The notes under the pieces are model-generated. The model was not told where the DNA came from and made no database searches. It was given only the letters and a program-made list of their open reading frames with translations. From UBA1443 sp964445745 (GTDB taxonomy: Bacteria; Omnitrophota; Omnitrophia; Omnitrophales; Aquincolibacteriaceae): 38,217 nt of DNA. The number at the start of each line of letters is the position of its first letter. Position 1 is the stretch's first letter. Of this stretch, positions 1-6,756 are shown piece after piece. The stretch lies in the NCBI GenBank assembly GCA_964445745.1, contig CAYULU010000016.1:1-38217 (forward strand), read 5' to 3'. A program made the position numbers and the translations under genes.

Positions 1-43
1 TTTTCTAACCCCTTAGAAAATAACGGGGTGGGAATACTTGTCA
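1..43 (+). repeat. Diverged copy of the palindromic repeat, cut by the window start
   Basis: This stretch resembles the inner half of the element at 60-128, at roughly 80% identity by eye. It keeps an inner stem: an arm reading TTCTAACCCC and a partner reading GGGGTGGGAA, followed by the shared tail AATACTTGTC. The outer left arm would lie before base 1. The copy is head-to-tail with the next one and both are followed or preceded by a TTCTAGA string. It looks like an older, decayed member of the family. Confidence 0.6.
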
Positions 44-59
44 GTCTGATTCTAGAAGC

Positions 60-128
60 GGTTTCATAAGTCTCTTTTGTATTTTCCAACCCCTTGAGAA
101 ACAACGGGTTGGAAATACTTGTGAAACC
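60..128 (+). repeat. 69-bp palindromic repeat element, copy A
   Basis: The outer arms are GGTTTCATAAGT (60-71) and ACTTGTGAAACC (117-128), inverted with one mismatch. The inner arms are TTTCCAACCC and GGGTTGGAAA, a perfect 10-bp inverted repeat with a 13-base loop. Outer pairing can be extended to CTAGA at 52 and TCTAG ending at 136. The reverse complement of 24061-24129 matches this element at 67 of 69 positions. It lies directly upstream of the ATPase/secretion operon. It could be a REP- or MITE-like dispersed element; no transposase is visible nearby. Confidence 0.85.
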
Positions 129-167
129 GCCTCTAGTAACTTGATTTATGAGAAAGTCATTGGCTGG

Positions 168-1589
168 ATGAACACTTACAATTTGAAGACCGACATTAGT
201 TTCTGGTCCATGAACTCACCAAGGATTGCCTCATTTATTGTTGGGTGGGTGTTTTGTACGTTTTTTCTTCTTGGCTCAATTAACGCTGATTCTGAAGTCA
301 AGTTTAAAATCCTCGCGGTGAATCCCTCTGTTGACCAACCCCTGAAGGCTATGATCGATCAGCCCTTGCCAGCCGAGATTGATCCTGCTCGGGATATTGT
401 TGACAAGGCGGGTCTTGAGATTGTTTATGATACTGAAGCTAAGGGGTACAAGTTAACAGGTGAAGTTGAGCTTAAGCCCCGAGAGACCAAGATCTTTGAG
501 GTGCGAATCCGCGATGTTTGGCAGATTTCTATCGACCAGGCTGAAGAGGTTCGCAAGGAACTGGATGCCCAAATTGTTGCGCTGAAGGGGACGAAGTATT
601 ATGAGACGGCAAAGCTACTTTACGACAAGGCTCAAGAGGGGATCGATCGAATTCTGGAAGAGCAGAGTAAACCGGTAGGGATCAACCAACATATTGAACT
701 TTACCGTTCTCACGTTCTTCAACTCCAGGATATTAAGTCCAACGCTCTTTCCTTGAACGTCATGCGAAAAACGGAGGAGGAACAAAAAAAAGGGATTCCG
801 GAGGCGCGCTTTATTATTGACGCGGAGAATCCTTCTGGTGAATCGAGGGCGATGAGGGTTCGTTCTGCCTTGCCAAAAGAATTAAAAGCCGAGGACGTGC
901 TGGATCGACAAGGTTTTTCCGTCTTGTATGATCAGATGCAGAAAGTATATGTTCTTGAAAGAGAGGATCAGTTTGCTGCGCAGGAAAAGAAAACCTACGT
1001 TATTACAGTTCGGGATATCTGGCGTGTGTCGGATGAGGAAATCAGGTATCACAGGGAGCAGACTGAACAGTTAGTAACGTTCTTTGAGGGGACTCCGTTT
1101 GAGAAGTACGCGGCGGATCAAGGAGCGATGATCCTGGACATTCTGGATGGGATTACGCAACTTCAAATGGAATTAAATTCGTCGCTTGCACTGGAAGACC
1201 GGATTCGAGCTTTTGTTTTAAGCACTCAACAGATGAATATTGCAAAGACGAAAATCCGGAATCTCCAACACTTAATGATGGAGGCATCTCCCAAGAAAAG
1301 CGACCATGAACTTCTTGAGAAAATTAAACACTTTGTCAAAAAACTCGCCGAAGTCAAAGATGTTGTTCTCATGGCGATGGGGGTGCGCCCCGATACGCCT
1401 ATTGTGTGGCGGATTATTTTTGGAATTATTATTTTCCTGGGTATCGTCAGTGTTGTTTTTTACATGATTTGGATCAAGCGGCTTCAGGAGAATAAATGGA
1501 GTCCCAAGGGCAAAGGGAAAGGAACTTCTCCGGCGGTATCCCAGGAACCTCCTGCTCCCAGCGAACCCAAAACAGGACAAGGAAGTTAA
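168..1589 (+). CDS. Membrane-anchored protein with a duplicated extracytoplasmic domain, first gene of the F1-like ATPase cluster
   Basis: I do not recognise the family. A hydrophobic N-terminal segment (residues about 20-36) looks like a signal peptide or anchor. The body is two copies of a roughly 168-residue unit. Shared landmarks are NPS at residues 52 and 221, a YD with a following K-x-Y, and RD(V/I)W at 115 and 282. One membrane helix spans about 412-436 and is followed by a 35-residue basic, proline-rich cytoplasmic tail. The predicted topology is therefore a large outside domain, one helix and a short inside tail. The start is uncertain: ATG 168 has a weak GAGAAAG upstream, while ATG 210 gives a more classical signal peptide but no ribosome site. 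The stop is 9 bases before atpA, which suggests a partner of the ATPase. It lacks the many helices expected of subunit a. Confidence 0.75.
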   Translation: MNTYNLKTDISFWSMNSPRIASFIVGWVFCTFFLLGSINADSEVKFKILAVNPSVDQPLKAMIDQPLPAEIDPARDIVDKAGLEIVYDTEAKGYKLTGEVELKPRETKIFEVRIRDVWQISIDQAEEVRKELDAQIVALKGTKYYETAKLLYDKAQEGIDRILEEQSKPVGINQHIELYRSHVLQLQDIKSNALSLNVMRKTEEEQKKGIPEARFIIDAENPSGESRAMRVRSALPKELKAEDVLDRQGFSVLYDQMQKVYVLEREDQFAAQEKKTYVITVRDIWRVSDEEIRYHREQTEQLVTFFEGTPFEKYAADQGAMILDILDGITQLQMELNSSLALEDRIRAFVLSTQQMNIAKTKIRNLQHLMMEASPKKSDHELLEKIKHFVKKLAEVKDVVLMAMGVRPDTPIVWRIIFGIIIFLGIVSVVFYMIWIKRLQENKWSPKGKGKGTSPAVSQEPPAPSEPKTGQGS

Positions 1590-1598
1590 TCCAAGGCT

Positions 1599-3095
1599 AT
1601 GGAAGAATTACGTTACAAAGAAACAGGTGTTATCAAGGCTGTTAGCGGTTGCATTGTTCAGGTCACAGGGCTCCAAAACTGTTTTTTGGGTCAGATGATT
1701 CAATTCGGATACGGCACTCAGGGTGTCATCATGGGGTTTGATTTGACGGCCGCGCAAGTACTTATGGTCAAAGAACACGAACCTCTGGTGCCTGGGAACC
1801 CCGCCATTGCAACCCTGGAACCCTTTAATTTGCCGGTGGGCCCCGGAACCGTGGGACGCATTATCAACCCCCTTGGAGAGTCAATGGATGGGCTTGGCCC
1901 GATCGATTTTGACGGTTTCATCCCTTATTTTAATGAGGCCCCCGCTATTATGGATCGTGCTCCCCTCAGTCGCTCGTTTGAGACAGGAATCAAACTGATC
2001 GATTCGATGCTTCCGCTGGGGAAGGGGCAGCGATCGTTAATTCTCGGCGATAAGATGACAGGCAAGACCACGATCGGAACGGACATCATTTTGAACCAGA
2101 AAGGCAAGGATGTTTTTTGCATTTACTGTGGGATCGGTAAAACAGCTTCTTCGATGGGGAAAGTTGTTTCGCTTTTTAAAGAGCATGATTGTTTTGAGTA
2201 TACAACGATCCTGTGTGCTCCGGCCTCGAGTTCGCCGGGTCAACAGTATTTGGCGCCTTACGCAGCTTGCTCTATTGGCGAATATTTCAGAGATCGCGGG
2301 AAAGACGTTTTTATCTTTTTTGATGATTTTACCAAGCATGCGTGGGCATATCGTGAGCTTTCCCTTTTGATGGGAGTTCCTCCGGGGCGCGATTCGTATC
2401 CCGGGGATATTTTCTACTTGCATTCCCGCATGATCGAGCGGGCCGCTCAGCTTGATAAACAGCATGGCGGGGGCTCTATGACTTTTATCCCGGTGGTCGA
2501 ACTGCTCGAAGGCGATTTGACGGCTTATGTGCCTACGAATCTTGTTTCGATGACGGACGGACAGCTTTTTTTGAATGCCTCCCTGTTTAATGAAGGTTTT
2601 CGTCCGGCGGTGGATGTTGGGCTTTCCGTTTCGCGTGTTGGGAGTAAGGTTCAGTGGAAGGCTACCAAAGAGGTTTCTAAATCGTTGCGAATGGAATTTA
2701 TTCAATTCAAAGAGTTATTACGGGCCAGCAAACTTCAGGCGTCGGGCCAATCGGAAGAGACGAGGGAAAGTTTGAGGGCCGGGAAAGTTCTCCAAGCTCT
2801 GCTGACCCAACCTGCCAACAATCCCGTCTCACTCGAAATCCAGATCATGTCGTTTTTTGCCAAGGAGAATCAACTATTCAAGGACCTTGAACTGTCCCAT
2901 ATGCAGGAATTTTTAGCGTGTTTTGAACCCTATGCGAAAGAAACGGATCCGTCTCTTTTTCTCCTGATAAGGGAAAAGCAGGTTTTGGACGATGAAATCA
3001 AGAAACGGATGAAGAGGATTCTTGAAGAGTACATCGGAACTCTGAAAAAGAAGTTTCAGATCGAAGATGAGGGAGCCGTGGTTGAAACGGCCTAA
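1599..3095 (+). CDS. atpA: F1-type ATPase subunit alpha
   Basis: This is the non-catalytic nucleotide-binding subunit of an F1 hexamer. The Walker A motif is G150-DKMTGKT-157 and the conserved VSRVGS with its catalytic-interface arginine sits around R346. The sequence QYLAPYAACSIGEYFRDRG and a PPGRDSYPGD block are typical of alpha. Compared with the E. coli protein the Walker motif sits about 19 residues earlier, because the N-terminal helix that normally binds delta is missing: the protein begins almost at the first beta strand. The ATG has only a weak AAGG-type ribosome site, with the previous stop 9 bases upstream, so translational coupling is likely. The epsilon gene follows after 3 bases. 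The family assignment is secure, while the physiological direction (synthesis or hydrolysis) cannot be read from sequence. Confidence 0.96.
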   Translation: MEELRYKETGVIKAVSGCIVQVTGLQNCFLGQMIQFGYGTQGVIMGFDLTAAQVLMVKEHEPLVPGNPAIATLEPFNLPVGPGTVGRIINPLGESMDGLGPIDFDGFIPYFNEAPAIMDRAPLSRSFETGIKLIDSMLPLGKGQRSLILGDKMTGKTTIGTDIILNQKGKDVFCIYCGIGKTASSMGKVVSLFKEHDCFEYTTILCAPASSSPGQQYLAPYAACSIGEYFRDRGKDVFIFFDDFTKHAWAYRELSLLMGVPPGRDSYPGDIFYLHSRMIERAAQLDKQHGGGSMTFIPVVELLEGDLTAYVPTNLVSMTDGQLFLNASLFNEGFRPAVDVGLSVSRVGSKVQWKATKEVSKSLRMEFIQFKELLRASKLQASGQSEETRESLRAGKVLQALLTQPANNPVSLEIQIMSFFAKENQLFKDLELSHMQEFLACFEPYAKETDPSLFLLIREKQVLDDEIKKRMKRILEEYIGTLKKKFQIEDEGAVVETA

Positions 3096-3098
3096 GGT

Positions 3099-3377
3099 AT
3101 GAAGCTTAAATTCCATTTAAAAGTTATGAGTCTGAAAGGAATTGCGTTTGATGAAGAGGTGGAGTCGGTTTACCTGACCGGGGATGATGGGGAATTTGAA
3201 CTCCTTCCGTTCCATCATCCGCTTCTGGCATCATTGCCCGAGGGGGATTTGAAAATTGCGTATCATGAGAGTATCCCCATTAAGGTCGGAGTTTTGAGCT
3301 TTAAGAATAATGCATGTCGTGTGATTGCCGAAATTGATCCGGACTTTAAAAATTATAAACATGTTTGGGATGTTTAG
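3099..3377 (+). CDS. atpC: F1-type ATPase subunit epsilon, N-terminal domain only
   Basis: A 92-residue protein matching the beta-sandwich domain of epsilon, with the GDDGEFELLPFHHPLLASL block that corresponds to the usual GxxGILPGHxPLL signature. Typical bacterial epsilon is about 130-140 residues. The C-terminal two-helix hairpin, which inhibits ATP hydrolysis in many bacteria, is absent here. The ATG follows the alpha stop by 3 bases and ends 18 bases before the c gene. Placing epsilon directly after alpha is unlike the canonical a-c-b-delta-alpha-gamma-beta-epsilon order. The short size suggests the enzyme lacks epsilon-type autoinhibition, which is an inference. Confidence 0.88.
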   Translation: MKLKFHLKVMSLKGIAFDEEVESVYLTGDDGEFELLPFHHPLLASLPEGDLKIAYHESIPIKVGVLSFKNNACRVIAEIDPDFKNYKHVWDV

Positions 3378-3395
3378 CTGAGAGGACGTTCAGAG

Positions 3396-3614
3396 ATGCA
3401 GAATCTTACAGTGATCATTATCATGTTTATCGCAGTGATCGGGCCATCGATTGTGATCGCAGTTGTTGGCGCGGCCACCATCCAGGCTTTGGGACGAAAT
3501 CCTTCCGCGGCTCCCAAGATTTATTTGGGCGTGATCCTGATGCTTTTGTTCGCGGAGGCGGCGTCGATTATTTCGTTACTGGTGGTTTTTCAGATTTTTG
3601 TTCCACGGACCTGA
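3396..3614 (+). CDS. atpE: F-type ATPase subunit c (rotor ring proteolipid)
   Basis: A 72-residue double-helix hairpin: helix 1 about residues 5-31, a polar loop ALGRNPSAAPK around R34, and helix 2 about 43-69. The loop matches the RQP-type turn of c subunits. Glu54 in LLFAEAAS aligns with the ion-carrying carboxylate of helix 2 (Asp61 in E. coli). Helix 1 lacks the regular glycine ladder of canonical c, having only G16 and G25. A ribosome site, GAGAGGACG, precedes the ATG. The ring would normally rotate against subunit a, but no subunit a gene is present in this cluster. A second frame covering this gene is only the extension of the b-delta reading frame. Confidence 0.9.
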   Translation: MQNLTVIIIMFIAVIGPSIVIAVVGAATIQALGRNPSAAPKIYLGVILMLLFAEAASIISLLVVFQIFVPRT

Positions 3615-3628
3615 TAAGGAGAAAGACT

Positions 3629-4357
3629 ATGTGGATTTTTGGATTTGCTCTAATGCAGATAATTGTTTTCGGTGCGGTGCTCTATTTTTACAAAAAAATA
3701 ACGGCGGGAGAGACGGAAAATACCGTTCAGAGACTCGGAGCGGTTTATGAAGATCTTCTTAAGAAACAGAAAGATCTTACTGAAAAACTGGAGACTGCGG
3801 AACAGGAATATCAGGCCAAGAAAGAAGAGTCGGCCCAGATTGCGGATAAATTAGCAAATCAGGCCATGGACGAAGTACGGAAGAAGGAGGAGACGATTCT
3901 CAAAAAAGCGCGTGCGGAGGCGGAAGATATTCTCACCAAGGCTCATGCGTCCAAGGAGCAGTTTAGCAAGGAACTGGAGGTGGCGGCCAATCGAAAGGTT
4001 GTTGATTTTTCTGCGGGGCTCTTAAGGCATATTCACGATGAGCATTTAAAAGTATTGCTTCATAAGCATTTCATAAAGAGTTTTTTGGAACGGGCAAGAA
4101 AATCGGATTTGGCCTCCGTAGAACTTCACGGACAGAAGCCTGTGCTCCGAACCCCGATTCTTCTAGAGAAGGAAGAAAAAGATCAACTCCTGCGGGTTCT
4201 TTCCGAACAACTTAAAATTCCTGGGCTCCAGATTGATGAGGTTGCTGATGAGACTCTTGTTGCCGGAGTTGCGTTACAAGTAGGGACACTGGTTCTGGAC
4301 GGCAGTTTTGCGAACGCCATCAGAGAAGCGGCGGATGCGTATAAGGAAGAGGTGTAG
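3629..4357 (+). CDS. atpF: F-type ATPase subunit b fused to the delta C-terminal domain (peripheral stalk)
   Basis: Residues 2-21 form a single membrane helix. They are followed by a long charged coiled coil (about 30-125) typical of subunit b, with repeated E-K-A-E and K-A-R-A-E-A-E patterns. The last 75 residues match the C-terminal domain of delta: a stretch of hydrophobic and acidic residues, then DETLVAGVALQVGTLVLDGS, equivalent to the GG(L/V)xxRVGDxVxDGS signature. The six-helix N-terminal domain of delta, which grips alpha, does not appear to be present. A strong AAGGAGAAAG ribosome site supports ATG 3629; the same frame is open upstream but overlaps atpE. Long b subunits with delta-like tails are known in mycobacteria and have been discussed for N-type ATPases. 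Confidence 0.85.
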   Translation: MWIFGFALMQIIVFGAVLYFYKKITAGETENTVQRLGAVYEDLLKKQKDLTEKLETAEQEYQAKKEESAQIADKLANQAMDEVRKKEETILKKARAEAEDILTKAHASKEQFSKELEVAANRKVVDFSAGLLRHIHDEHLKVLLHKHFIKSFLERARKSDLASVELHGQKPVLRTPILLEKEEKDQLLRVLSEQLKIPGLQIDEVADETLVAGVALQVGTLVLDGSFANAIREAADAYKEEV

Positions 4358-4384
4358 TTATGAGGAAACAGGGGGAGGATTGTT

Positions 4385-5290
4385 GTGGGTAAGGTCACAA
4401 GAATTATGGGGGACATGGATGATGTGGATGCTCTCCTGGAGATTCTTTCGGTGATCAAGGACGTCGCGATGAACCGCTTTTTTTCATTTGCCAAGCGGAA
4501 AGCAAATATTCAGAATTTCTTTGATGAGTTTCTTGATTTTTTTAAAGTCGTCCAGAACGTTGAGACGGATTGTCCTCTTCTCAAGAATGACAACCCCGGC
4601 GTATTAATTTTGACGATTGCATCCGACATGGCCTTTATGTCCCAGCTTAACAGCCGAGTGACAAGTTTAACTCTCCAGCAGTACCAGAAATATCCGGGGT
4701 CAACGGTGACGGTTTTAGGTCGTCGTTGTGCGGAGAGGTTGAAGATCATGGAAGTGGGAAATATCGATCGTGTTTTTGCCGCGGATGAATTCTCCGATCG
4801 TTACTCGTTAGCAATCGCGATACGCGATCATCTGGTGGAACAGGTTTTGAGCGGGAAGGTCGGAAAGGTTTTGATTGTCTATTTATGGGCCAAATCTTTT
4901 AGTATTATCAAGCCGCGAGTTTTAACGCTTCTTCCCGCTTCGGAGCTGGTCAGAACCAGTGGTGGAGAGTTGACGGAGGAAGGTATTCCGCAAGAAGATG
5001 AGGTGTCAATTGACCCCGAAGAAAAGATAGATCTTATTATGGAATCCGAGCCGGATAAGATGATGCGTGCGCTTGCTGACATCTGGATTCACTCAAGGCT
5101 TTTCGAGATATTGTCTGACACCCTTCTCGTCGAGTTTGCGGTGCAGGCGCAACAACTGGAATCTGCCCTGGAATCTCTCGGATCCGAGAAGAAGGCCTTG
5201 CTGGTCAGTTTTAGGACGGCAGGCCGAGATGAATTAAACAAGGCCATGAGAGAAGTGTTTACCCAAACGAGCGTTTCGAAGAGGCGATAA
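4385..5290 (+). CDS. atpG: F1-type ATPase subunit gamma (central rotor shaft)
   Basis: The 301-residue protein matches gamma by its N-terminal helix, the Rossmann-like core beginning around ILTIASDMAFMSQLN (the usual SDRGLCGGLN region) and the C-terminal helix ending KALLVSFRTAGRDELNKAM. Conservation with canonical gamma is low: the usual KITKAMKMVAASK helix is strongly altered. The start is GTG with GGGGGAGGATT just upstream; a ten-codon ATG frame at 4360 overlaps this start and may help coupling or be chance. An acidic insertion (about residues 185-220) lies between the core and the C-terminal helix. The position between b-delta and beta supports the assignment. Confidence 0.83.
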   Translation: MGKVTRIMGDMDDVDALLEILSVIKDVAMNRFFSFAKRKANIQNFFDEFLDFFKVVQNVETDCPLLKNDNPGVLILTIASDMAFMSQLNSRVTSLTLQQYQKYPGSTVTVLGRRCAERLKIMEVGNIDRVFAADEFSDRYSLAIAIRDHLVEQVLSGKVGKVLIVYLWAKSFSIIKPRVLTLLPASELVRTSGGELTEEGIPQEDEVSIDPEEKIDLIMESEPDKMMRALADIWIHSRLFEILSDTLLVEFAVQAQQLESALESLGSEKKALLVSFRTAGRDELNKAMREVFTQTSVSKRR

Positions 5291-5295
5291 AACCG

Positions 5296-6747
5296 ATGGA
5301 ACACGCAGGAAACGATACCAGTACTCAGACAGCCCCGGTTTCAGGTTCACAGGATGTCGTTTTAGGAAAAGTGATCGCGGTTCGAGGTCCGGTAGTTGAT
5401 GTCCGGTTTGAGCGTGTGAATGATTTGCCGGCTTTGTACGATGTTTTGATTGGTCAGTCACTTAATAAGAAAAAGGTTGTGATGGAAGTAGCTGAACATT
5501 TGAGCAAGAACGATGTTCGGTGTATTGCACTCTCCGAGACTCTCAATCTTCAGCTCAATTCAAAAGTTGCAAATACCAAAAAACCTGTTTCTGTCAGGAC
5601 GGGTGACGAACTCTATGGACGTATTATCAATGTATTCGGAGACCCGGTGGACAATATGCCCGGTTTTTCAGGCACAGAATTTAAGGTGACGCGGCGGCCG
5701 CCCCGGCTGGAGCAATATAACCTCAAGAGCAAATTTTCAGCGAAGCCCGAATTTCTGGAAACCGGCATCAAGTATCTTGATGTTCTTTTTCCCTTATGCA
5801 AAGGCAGCAAAATGGGAATTCTCGGCGGCGCTGGTTGCGGTAAAAGTGTGGTGATCCTCGAGCTAATTAATAATATTGTAAAAAAACACGAAGGGGTTTG
5901 TATCTTTACCGGTATCGGGGAACGGATTCGTGAAGGTAACGACCTGTTCTATGAACTTAAGGACAATAATCTTCTCCCTAAAATTAAACTTGTTTTTGGG
6001 CAAATGAATGAGCCGCCAGGTGCGCGTTATGAGTGTGTGAATACCGGAATCACTTTAGCTGAGGATCTTGCGGAACGAAATAAAGATGTGTTGCTTTTTA
6101 TGGATAATGTGTTCCGGTTTATCCAGGGGGGACAAGAAATTTCGACTCTGCTGGGTCGTGTTCCCGGGGAATCGGGGTATCAACCCACTCTTCAGTCCGA
6201 GGTTAACGCGATTGAAGAGAGAATCCGTTCCATCCCGGGATACGGATCCATCACATCACTGCAGGCGGTTTACGTGCCCGCTGATGACATGACCGATCCT
6301 GCGGTGGTGGCCATCTTCAGCTGTCTTGACGGAGCCCTGACGCTTTCCCGTGATTTGGCCCAAAAAGGTTTTTATCCTGCGATTGATCCGCTCCGGAGCA
6401 GTTGTTCTAACCTGGATCCCCGTATTGTCGGTCAAAGGCCGTATAACATCAGCCAAAAAATGCTCGCCCTTTTTGCGAAACATTCGGCACTACGCCGGAT
6501 CGTGCAAGTCGTCGGTGTCGAGGAACTTCCGAAAGAAGACCAAATTGATTATAAACGGGCCGAAAAACTTCTTAATTTTATGACTCAGCCATTCACCGTT
6601 GGCGAAGCTTTTACAGGTAAAAAAGGGGAGTTTGTTTCCGTCGGTGATTCTGTGGATGATTGTGAGGCCATTATCAGTGGTGTCTACGATAAGTTGCCGG
6701 CCAGTGATTTTTATCTAATCGGTCGTGCTCCGAGAAAAAAAGAATAA
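5296..6747 (+). CDS. atpD: F1-type ATPase subunit beta (catalytic)
   Basis: The catalytic subunit. The P-loop is G177-GAGCGKS-184 and the catalytic glutamate lies in G208-E209-R210-x-REGND. Metal and arginine-loop regions (LLFMDNVFRF, LLGRVPGESGYQPTL) and VPADDMTDP are present. The residues needed for catalysis are all there, so the enzyme should turn over ATP. There is a 20-residue polar N-terminal extension before the first strand. The DELSEED lever that pushes gamma is changed to EELPKED. It starts 5 bases after gamma and ends 9 bases before gspE, joining the ATPase genes to the secretion genes in one transcription unit. Confidence 0.96.
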   Translation: MEHAGNDTSTQTAPVSGSQDVVLGKVIAVRGPVVDVRFERVNDLPALYDVLIGQSLNKKKVVMEVAEHLSKNDVRCIALSETLNLQLNSKVANTKKPVSVRTGDELYGRIINVFGDPVDNMPGFSGTEFKVTRRPPRLEQYNLKSKFSAKPEFLETGIKYLDVLFPLCKGSKMGILGGAGCGKSVVILELINNIVKKHEGVCIFTGIGERIREGNDLFYELKDNNLLPKIKLVFGQMNEPPGARYECVNTGITLAEDLAERNKDVLLFMDNVFRFIQGGQEISTLLGRVPGESGYQPTLQSEVNAIEERIRSIPGYGSITSLQAVYVPADDMTDPAVVAIFSCLDGALTLSRDLAQKGFYPAIDPLRSSCSNLDPRIVGQRPYNISQKMLALFAKHSALRRIVQVVGVEELPKEDQIDYKRAEKLLNFMTQPFTVGEAFTGKKGEFVSVGDSVDDCEAIISGVYDKLPASDFYLIGRAPRKKE

Positions 6748-6756
6748 GACAGGATT

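Noticed and set aside
1..136. The repeats at the window start considered as a CRISPR array
   Set aside because: Only one and a half diverged copies, with nested palindromes and no regular spacers; the other copy is 24 kb away and inverted.
4360..4392. A ten-codon ATG frame overlapping the gamma start
   Set aside because: It is too short to support as a gene; the GGGGGAGG inside it serves the GTG start of gamma.
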